From Rhodobacter sp. (GTDB lineage Bacteria; Pseudomonadota; Alphaproteobacteria; Rhodobacterales; Rhodobacteraceae): DNA of 61,141 bases. The stretch covers positions 1 through 61,141 of the forward strand of contig JAIXRW010000031.1 in the NCBI GenBank assembly GCA_027484985.1. The letters are read 5' to 3'. Numbering within the stretch: the stretch's first letter is position 1; each line of letters opens with the position of its first letter. The translations under genes and the position numbers were made by a program. The notes beneath the pieces were generated by a model. That model was not told the DNA's origin and did no database searches. It saw only the letters and a list, made by a program, of their open reading frames with translations. Shown here piece after piece: positions 33,794 to 42,894 of this stretch.

Positions 33794-36212
33794 GGCCGCG
33801 CACCGTGTTCACCGCCGCCAGCACCCGTTCGGCCGTGGCGGGGGCGTCGAGCGCGGGGTAGGTGCGACCGTCACCGCAGGCGGCGATGGCATCGGACAGG
33901 GCGAACAGCGCCGAGATGCCCAGCATGAAGGGCGGCTCGCCCACGGCTTTGGATTTGCCGACCGTATCTTCGCGGTTGCCCTTGCCCCAGAGTGCCACGT
34001 TGAAAATGCGCGGGCGGTCGGAACAGGCAGGGATCTTGTAGGTGCTGGGGGCGTGGGTGGACAGGCGGCCCTTGGCATCCCACACCAGTTCCTCGGTCGT
34101 CAGCCAGCCTGCACCTTGGACATAGGCGCCTTCGATCTGGCCGATATCGAGCGCGGGGTTCAGGCTGGCGCCGGTGTCGTGCAGGATATCGGCGCGGAGG
34201 ATGCGGTTTTCGCCTGTCAGCGTGTCGATCACCACCTCGGTCACGGCGGCGCCATAGGCGAAGTAGAGGAAGGGGCGGCCCTGGCCGCGCAGACGGTCCC
34301 ACGTGATTTTCGGCGTGGCGTAGAAGCCGGTCGAGGAGAGCGACACACGGGCCTGATAGGCCCATGCGGCGACGCGGGGGAAATCGTATTCCTCGCCCGC
34401 CACGCGGACCATGCCGTTCCTGAACTGCACGGTTTCGGGGGTGACCTGATGCTTTTCGGCGATAAAGGCGGCCATGCGGTCGCGGATCGTCGCGGCGGCG
34501 GCCTGGGCGGCCATACCGTTGAGGTCTGACCCACTGGAGGCGGCGGTGGCCGAGGTGTTCGGGACCTTGGCGGTGTCGGTCGCTGTGATCTTCACGGCCG
34601 ATGCGTCGAGGCCGAAGACCGATGCCGTGACCTGCGCCACCTTCTGGAACAGCCCCTGCCCCATTTCGGTGCCGCCGTGGTTCAGGACGACCGAGCCGTC
34701 CTGATAGACATGCACCAAGGCCCCTGCCTGATTGAGGTGGGTCAGGGTGAAGGAGATGCCGAATTTCACGGGGGTCAGGGCGATGCCGCGTTTCAGGACC
34801 GGGTTTTGCGCGTTCCAGTCGGCAATCGCGGCACGGCGGGCGGCGTAATCGGACGTGCGTTCCAGTTCCGCCGTCAGCTCGTGCAGGATGAAATCCTCGA
34901 CCGGCATCTGGAAGGGCGTGGTCTGCACCGCGCCATCGGGCGGCAGGGCGTGCGAACCGACCGAGGCAGCGCGGCCGCGGCTGGCAAGGTCTGCCTCTGG
35001 TTCCACCTTCACCTTGGCGGAAATACTCTCGGGGGGTGCGGGGGGCAGACGGCCCCCCGCGTTTTCCGCCATCGCGCGGTAGAAATTGGCGCGCCGCACG
35101 GCCAGCGGATCGCGTCCCAGCGTGTGGGCGATGTGGTCCATCACCCGTTCGATGCCGATCATGCCCTGCGGGCCGCCAAAGCCACGGAAGGCGGTGGCGC
35201 TGGTCGTGTTGGTCTTGAGCCTGTGGCTTTCAATCCGCACGGCGGGCAGGACATAGGCGTTGTCGGCATGGAGCATGGCGCGGTCGGCCACGGGAAGCGA
35301 CAGGTCCATCGACCAGCCGCAGCGGAAAAGGTGGGTGAATTCCAACCCCGTCAGCTTGCCCGCATCGTCAAAGCCAGCACGGTAGAGGATACGCAGGTCG
35401 TGGCGTTTGCCGGTGATGACCATGTCATCGTCGCGGTCGTAGCGCATCTTGCAGGGTTTGCCCGTGGCGCGGGCGGCGACGGCGCAGGCGACGGCGAGCC
35501 AGTTGCCCTGGCTTTCCTTGCCGCCGAAGCCGCCGCCCATGCGGCGCACCTCGACGCGCACCGCGCTCATCGGCAGATGCAGCGCGTGGGCGACCTTGTG
35601 CTGGATTTCGGTCGGGTGCTGGGTCGAGGAGAGGATGGTCATATCCCCGCCTTCCTGCGGCAGGGCGGCCGCGACCTGACCTTCGAGGTAGAAATGTTCC
35701 TGACCACCCACCTCGAAGCTGCCTTCCACGCGGTGCGGGGCGGCGGCGATGGCGGTGGCGGGGTCGCCCTTTGTCCAGATCACGGGGCCGTTTTCGAAAC
35801 GGCTGTTGGCAGCAAGGGCGTCATCGACCGTCAGCAGTGCGGTGAGTTCGCGGTAGGTGATCTTGCCCAGACGCGCGGCTTTGCGCGCGGCGAGGTGGGA
35901 GGTTGCGATGACAAGAAAGACGGGTTGGCCTACGAAATGGACGGTGCCCGTGGCGAGAAGCGGTTCGTCGCCAAGCGAGGGCGAGCAGTCGGGGACTTCG
36001 TCGAAGTCTTGGGCTGTCATCACCGCAACCACGCCGGGGGCAGCGCGGACGGCGGACAGGTCGATACCCGTGATCTCGCCATGCGCCACGGTCGAGAGGC
36101 CGAAGGCGAGGTGGAGCGCGTCGGATGGCTGGGCGATGTCGTCAATATAGCGCGCCTGACCCGTGACATGCAGGGGGGCCGCATCGTGGGGAAGGGATTT
36201 GCCGATGCTCAT
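33786..36212 (-). CDS. xdhB: Xanthine dehydrogenase molybdopterin-binding subunit
   Basis: This large subunit oxidises hypoxanthine and xanthine to urate at the molybdenum centre. The 808-residue protein is similar throughout to Rhodobacter XdhB, including [13 protein letters not shown] (~224-235), [10 protein letters not shown] (~341-350), the TAASSG segment and the catalytic glutamate in [11 protein letters not shown] near the C-terminus. Residues ~383-428 ([15 protein letters not shown] onward) form an extra low-complexity linker of about 35 residues relative to the R. capsulatus sequence as I remember it. Its first half is encoded by an in-frame palindromic element at 35010-35062. It overlaps xdhA by ATGA. 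Confidence 0.95.
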   Translation of the reverse strand: MSIGKSLPHDAAPLHVTGQARYIDDIAQPSDALHLAFGLSTVAHGEITGIDLSAVRAAPGVVAVMTAQDFDEVPDCSPSLGDEPLLATGTVHFVGQPVFLVIATSHLAARKAARLGKITYRELTALLTVDDALAANSRFENGPVIWTKGDPATAIAAAPHRVEGSFEVGGQEHFYLEGQVAAALPQEGGDMTILSSTQHPTEIQHKVAHALHLPMSAVRVEVRRMGGGFGGKESQGNWLAVACAVAARATGKPCKMRYDRDDDMVITGKRHDLRILYRAGFDDAGKLTGLEFTHLFRCGWSMDLSLPVADRAMLHADNAYVLPAVRIESHRLKTNTTSATAFRGFGGPQGMIGIERVMDHIAHTLGRDPLAVRRANFYRAMAENAGGRLPPAPPESISAKVKVEPEADLASRGRAASVGSHALPPDGAVQTTPFQMPVEDFILHELTAELERTSDYAARRAAIADWNAQNPVLKRGIALTPVKFGISFTLTHLNQAGALVHVYQDGSVVLNHGGTEMGQGLFQKVAQVTASVFGLDASAVKITATDTAKVPNTSATAASSGSDLNGMAAQAAAATIRDRMAAFIAEKHQVTPETVQFRNGMVRVAGEEYDFPRVAAWAYQARVSLSSTGFYATPKITWDRLRGQGRPFLYFAYGAAVTEVVIDTLTGENRILRADILHDTGASLNPALDIGQIEGAYVQGAGWLTTEELVWDAKGRLSTHAPSTYKIPACSDRPRIFNVALWGKGNREDTVGKSKAVGEPPFMLGISALFALSDAIAACGDGRTYPALDAPATAERVLAAVNTVRGRV
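35010..35062 (+). repeat. Dispersed palindromic element, copy D, inside xdhB
   Basis: CTTCACCTTGGCGGAAATACTCTCGGGGGGTG and a GCGGGGGGC-AGAC-GGCCCCCCGC hairpin lie within the xdhB reading frame, antisense to it. They encode residues about 383-404 ([17 protein letters not shown]). The core matches intergenic copies at 12284-12310 and 31250. The frame is undisturbed. Confidence 0.8.
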
Positions 36213-37624
36213 GCCGTGACCCCCAGAACCGAGACGTGCGTGCCGTTCAGGTCGTGCAGATAGCGCATGAGCAGGTTCTGCGCGGCGGTCAGACGGTAGG
36301 CGGCAGAGGCGCGCATGTCGGAGAGGGGGGTGAAATCGGCGGAGATCGCCGCTTGCGCGGCGATGACCGTGGTCTCTGTAAAGGGTTTACCGACGAGGGC
36401 CGCTTCGGCATGGGTGGCGCGTTTGGGGATGCCTGCCATGCCGCCAAATGCGAGGCGGGCTTCGGTGACGATGCCGCCTTCGGTGGTGATGTTGAAGCAG
36501 GCGCAGACGGCCGAAATGTCTTGGTCGAAGCGTTTGGAGATTTTGTAGCAACGCAAGTTCGGGGCGCGTTCGGGGATGGAGATACCGGCGACGAATTCGC
36601 CGGGGCGGCGGTCTTGCTTGCGGTAATCGAGGAAGAACGACTCGAGCGGGATCGAGCGCATGTCATCGCCGCGCCGAAGGTGGAGCGTTGCGCCCAGCGC
36701 GATCAGGGCGGGCGGGCCGTCACCGATGGGCGAGCCGTTGGCGATGTTGCCGCCGATGGTGGCGGCGTTGCGGATCTGTTCCGAAGCGTAGCGGCGCAGG
36801 AGTTCAGCCAAAGACGGGTGATGCGGGGCGATGAAGTCGCGCAGGGCCGCGATGGTGACGCCTGCGCCGATATGGAACATCCCGCCCTGCCGTTCGATCT
36901 GTTGCAGGTCGGTGACGCCGTTCAGAAAGGCCACGGGCGCAAGGTCGCGCAATTGTTTGGTGACCCAGAGGCCGACATCGGTGGCGCCCGCGATCAGGGT
37001 GGCGTTCGGGTTGGCGAGATACCAGTCGGCGAGTTCGTCAGACGAGCGCGGGCGGAAACCGGGCTGGGGGGCTGTCTGCCCCCCTCGGCCTGCGGCCTCA
37101 CCCCCCGAGGATATTTGTGCCAGTGTGAAAGCGCGGTCGGTTTGCATCCAGTCAGGGACGGGAGCGCCCTCGGCGGCCTTGGCGGCGCGGATGATGGGGG
37201 CGTAGCCGGTGCAGCGGCAGAGGTTGCCAGCGAGCGTGTCGTCATGGTCGGTGCGGCCGTTGGCGTGGTTTGTGGCCATCGAGACGATGAAACCCGGTGT
37301 GCAAAAGCCGCATTGCGCGCCGTGATGGGTGATCATCGCGGCTTGCACGGGGTGGAGTTCGCCCTGCGGGCCTGCGATGCCTTCGACGGTGCGGACGGCC
37401 TTGCCGTGGAGTTGGGGCAAAAACAGGATGCAGGCGTTGAGGGCGCGGCTGCCGTTTTCATCGGTGACCATGACGGTACAGGCGCCGCAGTCGCCTTCGT
37501 TGCAGCCTTCCTTGGTGCCCGAAAGGGCGCGGTCTTCGCGCAGCCAGTCGAGAAGGGTCCGTGTCGGGGAAACCCCCGATAGGTGGACCGGCGTTCCGTT
37601 CAGGAGAAACGCGATCTCGGACAT
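36209..37624 (-). CDS. xdhA: Xanthine dehydrogenase small subunit, 2Fe-2S and FAD domains
   Basis: This 471-residue electron-transfer subunit has an N-terminal plant-type [2Fe-2S] ferredoxin domain (C41, C46, C49, C65 in [14 protein letters not shown] and NACIL). An all-helical second [2Fe-2S] domain follows (C105, C108, C136, C138 in QCGFCTPG and LCRCTGY). An FAD domain comes from ~residue 195 ([30 protein letters not shown]). Residues ~165-187 ([20 protein letters not shown]) are the interdomain linker, encoded by an in-frame palindromic element. It is the first gene of the operon xdhABC-ATPase-permeases-BMP. Confidence 0.95.
   Translation of the reverse strand: MSEIAFLLNGTPVHLSGVSPTRTLLDWLREDRALSGTKEGCNEGDCGACTVMVTDENGSRALNACILFLPQLHGKAVRTVEGIAGPQGELHPVQAAMITHHGAQCGFCTPGFIVSMATNHANGRTDHDDTLAGNLCRCTGYAPIIRAAKAAEGAPVPDWMQTDRAFTLAQISSGGEAAGRGGQTAPQPGFRPRSSDELADWYLANPNATLIAGATDVGLWVTKQLRDLAPVAFLNGVTDLQQIERQGGMFHIGAGVTIAALRDFIAPHHPSLAELLRRYASEQIRNAATIGGNIANGSPIGDGPPALIALGATLHLRRGDDMRSIPLESFFLDYRKQDRRPGEFVAGISIPERAPNLRCYKISKRFDQDISAVCACFNITTEGGIVTEARLAFGGMAGIPKRATHAEAALVGKPFTETTVIAAQAAISADFTPLSDMRASAAYRLTAAQNLLMRYLHDLNGTHVSVLGVTA
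37072..37132 (-). repeat. Dispersed palindromic element, copy E, inside xdhA
   Basis: On the coding strand, TTTCACACTGGCACAAATA then TCCTCGGGGGGTGAGG and a GGGGGGCAGACAGCCCCCC hairpin fall in the linker between the iron-sulfur and FAD domains (residues ~165-187). Orientation is opposite to the copy in xdhB. The same core occurs in non-coding DNA at 31245 and 12291. Confidence 0.8.
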
Positions 37625-37879
37625 GTTCTAACCCGCCGCCTTCTCCCCATTCGAGGCGTGATGCGTGGCCGCCCGATGCGGCGTAAAGCGGGCCACGCGC
37701 CCCATGCCCGTTTCGGGCTTGTCTTATTCTAGCAGTGAAGCAAGGCGGGCCGCCACATGGCAAGACAATCCTTTCGGGCTTTGTTGGAAGCAGTTTCGTT
37801 TTTTGCCGAAAGAACAGGCAGGCCGTGTGACGGACGGGGTGGGCTTTCCAGCGGGGAATCGGGGCTGTAGGCTGCGATC
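37625..37879. promoter_or_regulatory. Divergent promoter region between xdhA and dnaE, with two hairpins
   Basis: These 255 bp must contain the promoters of both the xdh operon and dnaE. Two hairpins are visible: GCGTGGCC (37663-37670) with GGCCACGC (37691-37698), and GCCCG-TTT-CGGGC near 37706-37718 followed by TTGTCTTATT, which looks like a weak terminator facing dnaE. No clear -35/-10 pair or purine-regulator site was recognised. Confidence 0.45.
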
Positions 37880-40800
37880 ATGACAAGCACCCCCCGATTC
37901 ATCCATTTGCGCGTTCACACGGAACATTCCCTGCTGGAAGGGGCGGTTCCGGTCAAGAAGCTGGTCAAGCTGGTGGCCGAGGCCCAGATGCCTGCCGTGG
38001 CGGTGACCGATACGAACAACATGTTCGCGGCGCTGGAATTTTCGGTGACGGCCAAGGATGCGGGTGTGCAGCCGATCGTGGGATGTCAGGTTTCGGTCGC
38101 CTATGACCCGGCGCAGGCGGGGGAAAAGCTGCGGCTGCCCGCGCCTTTGGTTCTGCTGGCGCAGGACGAGCCGGGGTACATGAACCTGATGAAGCTGAAT
38201 TCGTGCCTGTATATCGACAAGGGCGGGCAGTTGAATCAGGTCACGGTCGAGGAACTTGCACAGTATTCGGCGGGGCTGATCTGTCTGACCGGCGGGGCCG
38301 AGGGGCCGGTGGGGCGGTTCGTGCAAAGCGGGCAGGCGCCAAAGGCGCGGGCGCTGCTGGAGCGGCTGACGGCGATTTATGGCGACCGTCTGTATGTGGA
38401 ATTGCAGCGCCACCCGGGCGAGGGCGGGCGGCTGACGGCGGGTGAGGCGGCGACCGAGCGGTGGTTCGTCGAGACGGCATACGAGATGGGTCTGCCGCTG
38501 GTGGCCACGAATGACGTCTATTTCCCGAAAGCCGAGATGTTCGAGGCGCATGACGCGCTGATCTGCATTGCCGAGAAGGCCTATGTCGATCAAAGCCAGC
38601 CGCGCCGCAGGTTGACGCCGCAGCACTATTTCAAGACCGAGGCCGAGATGTGCGCGCTGTTCGCGGACTTGCCCGAGGCTTTGGAAAACACGGTCGAGAT
38701 TGCCCGCCGCTGCGCCTTTGCTGCCTATAAGCGCAAGCCGATCTTGCCGAAGTTTGCCGATGACGAGGTGCAGGAATTGCGCCGTCAGGCGAACGAGGGG
38801 CTGGCAGCGCGGCTGGCGGTCATTCCGCATGCGGCGCGGGTGGAGGACTATCAGGCGCGTCTGGATTTCGAGTTGGGGATCATCGAGAAGATGGGGTTCC
38901 CCGGCTATTTCCTGATCGTGTCGGATTTCATCAAATGGGCCAAGGACCATGGGATTCCGGTCGGCCCAGGGCGGGGTTCGGGGGCGGGCAGCCTTGTCGC
39001 CTATGCGCTAACGATCACCGATCTGGACCCGTTGCGCTATGCGCTGCTGTTCGAGCGGTTTTTGAACCCCGAACGGGTTTCGATGCCCGACTTCGACATC
39101 GACTTTTGCATGGATCGCCGCGAGGAGGTGATTCAATACGTGCAGGAACGCTATGGCCGCGACAAGGTGGGGCAGATCATCACCTTTGGCGCCCTGTTGT
39201 CCAAGGCGGCGGTGCGCGATGTGGGGCGGGTGTTGCAGATGCCCTTCGGGCAGGTGGACCGCCTGTCGAAGATGATTCCGCTGGAGGGGGTGAAGCCCGT
39301 TTCCATCACCAAGGCGCTGGCGGACGAGCCGCGCCTGCGCGAGGCGGCGAAGGAAGAGGTCGTCGGGCGTCTTTTGACCTATGCCGAGCAGATCGAGGGG
39401 TTGTATCGCAACGCATCGACCCATGCGGCGGGCGTGGTGATCGGGGACCGGCCGCTGGACGAGCTGGTGCCGCTGTATCAGGACCCCGCATCGGACATGC
39501 CTGCCACGCAGTTCAACATGAAATGGGTGGAAGCGGCGGGGCTGGTGAAGTTCGACTTCCTTGGCCTTAAGACGCTGACGGTGATCCAGAATGCGCTGGA
39601 CCTTTTGGCGCTGCGCGGCGTGACGCTGGACATCAGCCTGATTCCGCTGGACGACGGACCGACCTATGAACTTTATGCCGCCGCAAAGACCGTGGCGGTG
39701 TTTCAAGTGGAATCCAGCGGCATGATGGATGCGCTGCGGCGCATGAAGCCCACCTGCATCGAGGATATCGTGGCGTTGGTGGCGCTTTATCGCCCCGGCC
39801 CGATGGAGAACATTCCGGTCTATTGCGAGGTCAAGAACGGCCAGCGCGAGCTGGAATCGATCCACCCGACCATCGACCATATTCTGGCCGAGACCCAAGG
39901 CATCATCGTCTATCAAGAACAGGTGATGCAGATCGCGCAGGTCATGGGCGGATACAGCCTTGGCGGGGCCGACCTGTTGCGCCGCGCCATGGGCAAGAAG
40001 ATTGCCGAAGAGATGGCCAAGGAACGGCCAAAGTTCATCGACGGGGCGAAAAAGACGCACGGGATCGATGCCAAGAAGGCGGGCGAGGTGTTCGACCTGC
40101 TGGAGAAGTTCGCCAATTACGGGTTCAACAAATCGCACGCCGCCGCCTATGCCGTTGTCAGCTACCAGACGGCTTACCTGAAGGCCAATTATCCGGTCGA
40201 GTTCATGGCCGCCGTGATGAACTGCGATATCCACCTGACCGACAAGCTGGCCGTCTATAAGCGCGAGGTGGACAAGCTGGGCATCCGCACGGTGGCGCCT
40301 TGCGTCAACCGGTCGCTTGCGACGTTTACGGTGGTGGACGGGCAAATCGTCTATGCCCTAGGCGCGTTGAAGAATGTCGGCGTCGAGGCGATGAAACTGA
40401 TCGTCGAGGCGCGGGGCGAGAAGCCCTTTGCCACGCTGTTCGATTTCGCGCGGCGGGTCGATCTGAAGCGGGTGGGCAAGCGGCCCTTGGAAATGCTGGC
40501 GCGGGCGGGGGCCTTCGATGTGCTGGATGCCAACCGCGCGCGGGTGTTCGAGGCGCTGGACGGGCTGGTGGCCTATTCGGCGGCAGTGCATGAGGCCAAG
40601 GCATCAAATCAGGTGTCGCTGTTCGGCGAGGCGGGGACGGATATTCCCGAGCCTCGCATCGCGGGGCGGGATGACTGGCTGCCGGTGGAACGGCTGGGGC
40701 ATGAACATCAGGCCGTCGGGTTCTATCTTTCGGGGCACCCGCTGGACGATTACATGGCGCCCTTGAAGCGGCGGAACGTGCTGACGCTGACGGAACTGGC

Positions 40801-41311
40801 CGCCAAGGCCGAACGTGGACCGCTGGTGGCGAAACTGGCGGGTTCGGTTTCGTCGCGGCAGGAACGCAAATCGGCCAAGGGAAACCGCTTTGCCTTTGTC
40901 CAGCTATCCGACCCGACGGGGCTGTATGAGGTGACAGTGTTTTCCGACACGCTGGAAGCGGCGCGGGACCATCTGGAACCGGGAAAGAACGTAGTGCTGA
41001 CGGTCGAGGCGAACCTTGAAGGCGATACGCTGAAATTGCTGTGCCGTGCGGCACAGCCGATCGATCAGGTCGCGGCAGAGGGCGGGGCGTCGGCGCTTCG
41101 TATCCATCTGAACAAGGCCGAAGCGGCGGCCGCGGTCGCGGCGCTGTTCGGGCGGGTCGAGGGTAAGAACCGCGCGCAGATCACCATCTGCGTGCCCGAC
41201 GAAAAAGGGCGCGAGATCGACCTGACCTTGCCGCAGCCCTACCCGATCACGCCCCAGATCAAGGGCGCGATCAAGGCGATGGCGGGTGTGGTTCTGGTGG
41301 AAGAGGTTTGA
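37880..41311 (+). CDS. dnaE: DNA polymerase III alpha subunit
   Basis: This is the replicative polymerase, 1143 residues against about 1160 in E. coli. An N-terminal PHP domain opens with FIHLRVHTEHSLLEGAVPVKK. The palm has the two catalytic aspartates in PDFDIDFCMDRREEVI (~residues 403-418) and the third in VKFDFLGLKTL. The fingers follow (YNRP-like RPGPMENIPVY and YGFNKSHAAAYA). A C-terminal OB-fold and beta-clamp-binding region includes NQVSLFGEAG at about 915, a clamp-binding-like motif. It starts at the ATG at 37880, divergent from xdhA, with nothing co-transcribed downstream. Confidence 0.96.
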   Translation: MTSTPRFIHLRVHTEHSLLEGAVPVKKLVKLVAEAQMPAVAVTDTNNMFAALEFSVTAKDAGVQPIVGCQVSVAYDPAQAGEKLRLPAPLVLLAQDEPGYMNLMKLNSCLYIDKGGQLNQVTVEELAQYSAGLICLTGGAEGPVGRFVQSGQAPKARALLERLTAIYGDRLYVELQRHPGEGGRLTAGEAATERWFVETAYEMGLPLVATNDVYFPKAEMFEAHDALICIAEKAYVDQSQPRRRLTPQHYFKTEAEMCALFADLPEALENTVEIARRCAFAAYKRKPILPKFADDEVQELRRQANEGLAARLAVIPHAARVEDYQARLDFELGIIEKMGFPGYFLIVSDFIKWAKDHGIPVGPGRGSGAGSLVAYALTITDLDPLRYALLFERFLNPERVSMPDFDIDFCMDRREEVIQYVQERYGRDKVGQIITFGALLSKAAVRDVGRVLQMPFGQVDRLSKMIPLEGVKPVSITKALADEPRLREAAKEEVVGRLLTYAEQIEGLYRNASTHAAGVVIGDRPLDELVPLYQDPASDMPATQFNMKWVEAAGLVKFDFLGLKTLTVIQNALDLLALRGVTLDISLIPLDDGPTYELYAAAKTVAVFQVESSGMMDALRRMKPTCIEDIVALVALYRPGPMENIPVYCEVKNGQRELESIHPTIDHILAETQGIIVYQEQVMQIAQVMGGYSLGGADLLRRAMGKKIAEEMAKERPKFIDGAKKTHGIDAKKAGEVFDLLEKFANYGFNKSHAAAYAVVSYQTAYLKANYPVEFMAAVMNCDIHLTDKLAVYKREVDKLGIRTVAPCVNRSLATFTVVDGQIVYALGALKNVGVEAMKLIVEARGEKPFATLFDFARRVDLKRVGKRPLEMLARAGAFDVLDANRARVFEALDGLVAYSAAVHEAKASNQVSLFGEAGTDIPEPRIAGRDDWLPVERLGHEHQAVGFYLSGHPLDDYMAPLKRRNVLTLTELAAKAERGPLVAKLAGSVSSRQERKSAKGNRFAFVQLSDPTGLYEVTVFSDTLEAARDHLEPGKNVVLTVEANLEGDTLKLLCRAAQPIDQVAAEGGASALRIHLNKAEAAAAVAALFGRVEGKNRAQITICVPDEKGREIDLTLPQPYPITPQIKGAIKAMAGVVLVEEV

Positions 41312-41337
41312 CGGTCAGAACACCGAACTAACCGTGT

Positions 41338-41460
41338 TTAATCTTTCCACAGAGTGCCGCCGATAAGGAACCAGCGGGCGAGCGATCCCTCGCGCATGAT
41401 ATCAAAGACACCGAACAGGAAGGCGCGCATGACGCGCGTCATCCTGATGATACGGGTCAT
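41338..41460 (-). CDS. Possible small protein of 40 residues
   Basis: Minus-strand frame beginning MTRIIRMTRVMRAFLFGVFD and ending SLARWFLIGGTLWKD. It is basic and amphipathic, with two short hydrophobic stretches, and could be a membrane-associated small protein. No family is recognised and no strong ribosome-binding site is seen (GGGG lies about 20 bases upstream). A longer start at 41553 is possible. It fills the gap between the convergent dnaE and AbrB-type gene. Confidence 0.3.
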   Translation of the reverse strand: MTRIIRMTRVMRAFLFGVFDIMREGSLARWFLIGGTLWKD

Positions 41461-41556
41461 GTCGCGTATCGTATTTCCCCCAAGTGGACGGCATGGGGAA
41501 AAGGGCCCATGCCTAAGGTGCCGGACAGAAATCCAATAGATGTGATCGGTCACAGC

Positions 41557-42615
41557 CTAGGAAAGACGCCCCGCGCCCAGTTTCGCCATGGTGACTGACA
41601 GGATGATGCGGACGACGTGGTGGAGGGTGACGAAGACCACGCTCATTTGCAGGGAAAGGGCGACGAGGCTCATCTCGGCAAGGCCGCCGGGGGCGAAGGC
41701 AAGAAAGACAGCGGGGGGGGGTTCGGCCACCAGCGGTGACAGGACCAGCGCGAAGGCGAAGGCAAGGGTCAGGGCGGCGACGGCGTTGATGCCCGCGAGC
41801 AGGAAGGCGCGGGAGAGCATCTGCCGGTTGGCCCCCGAAAAGCGCGCGCCCAAGCCGCAGCCGATGACGATTTGCGTCAGGCCCACCAGCCACGCGGGCG
41901 GCACGCCGTGGACAAGACCGCTGGCATGGGCGGCGGCGGAAAACAGGATCGGGCCGGTCATGATGGCGGCGGGCAGGCGCAGGGCGCGGGCGGTGGCGTA
42001 GCCAAGCGCCCCTGCCGCCAGCAGCAGCGCGATTTCGGGCAGGGTCAGCGGCACGCTGGCCGCTGGCAGGGCCGCCCCGCTGGCCGAGCCGACTGCGCCG
42101 CCGGTGAGCAGGGTAAAGATCAGCGGCACAAGGATGATGGTGAAGATCAGCCGCAGGAATTGCAGCAGGGTCAGAAGGCGGGGGTCACCGCCCGCCTCTT
42201 CGCCCAGTTGGACAGTTTCGATCAGCCCGCCGGGGATGGCACCGAAGAGCGATTCGATATGCGGGATGCCGCCTGCGCGGTAGATGGCGTAGCCCACGGC
42301 GTTCGAGAGCGGCAGGAACAGGACCAGCGCCAGCAGGCTGGGCCACCAAGCGGTGACGCCTGCCAGCACCGACGGGGTGAACGCCCCGCCGATCGAGACG
42401 CCGATCACGGGCACGAAGGCAAGGCGCAGGCGCGGTGGCAACAGCGGCGTCAGGCCGAAGGGTTTCCACCCCGAAGCGGCAAGGATGCCTGTGGTGACAA
42501 GCGCGCCAAGGAGCAGGGCCAGCGGCAGGTGCAGCAGGCGGGCCGCAAAGCCCCCCGCCGCGCCAAGGGCGAGGGTAAGGGCAAGCGCGGGAAGATCGAG
42601 GCGGGAGAGATTCAT
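41557..42615 (-). CDS. AbrB-family (PF05145-type) membrane protein
   Basis: This 352-residue protein has about ten hydrophobic segments arranged as two similar halves. Each half contains an AbrB-duplication pattern (LLHLPLALLLGALVT and LRLPAAIMTGPILFSAAAH). Homologues are often mis-annotated as ammonia monooxygenase; the transported substrate is not established. The ATG at 42613-42615 shares a base with the TAA of slyX (TAATG), so the two are translated together. A TTG at 42621 is an alternative start. Confidence 0.85.
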   Translation of the reverse strand: MNLSRLDLPALALTLALGAAGGFAARLLHLPLALLLGALVTTGILAASGWKPFGLTPLLPPRLRLAFVPVIGVSIGGAFTPSVLAGVTAWWPSLLALVLFLPLSNAVGYAIYRAGGIPHIESLFGAIPGGLIETVQLGEEAGGDPRLLTLLQFLRLIFTIILVPLIFTLLTGGAVGSASGAALPAASVPLTLPEIALLLAAGALGYATARALRLPAAIMTGPILFSAAAHASGLVHGVPPAWLVGLTQIVIGCGLGARFSGANRQMLSRAFLLAGINAVAALTLAFAFALVLSPLVAEPPPAVFLAFAPGGLAEMSLVALSLQMSVVFVTLHHVVRIILSVTMAKLGAGRLS

Positions 42616-42815
42616 TACCAATGGGGCGGGGGCACGTTGGCGGCGGGGGCTTCGCCTGCCATCTGTTCGCGTTCAGCCTCGCGCTCGCAGAGCAGGTGAA
42701 CGAGGCGGGTGAGGCGGTCGATCTCTTTCCCCTGCGCGGTGACGATTTCCGACAGGTCATCGACAGCGCGGATCAGGTGGGCAAGGCGTTCTTCCATCGC
42801 GTCATGCCTGTCCAT
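42615..42815 (-). CDS. slyX: SlyX family protein
   Basis: This 66-residue protein is mostly a predicted coiled coil ([33 protein letters not shown]) and ends with the PPPHW tail characteristic of SlyX. The molecular function is unknown. It overlaps the AbrB-type gene by one base and is divergent from hisS. The ATG at 42813 is used; a second ATG six codons in is possible. Confidence 0.85.
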   Translation of the reverse strand: MDRHDAMEERLAHLIRAVDDLSEIVTAQGKEIDRLTRLVHLLCEREAEREQMAGEAPAANVPPPHW

Positions 42816-42894
42816 CGTGTTGGCCCTTTCCCGTCCTTGCCGCGTCTTGCCCCCTGCGATACACGGGCGACGAGAAAAAGCGAAGGTCCGACCG

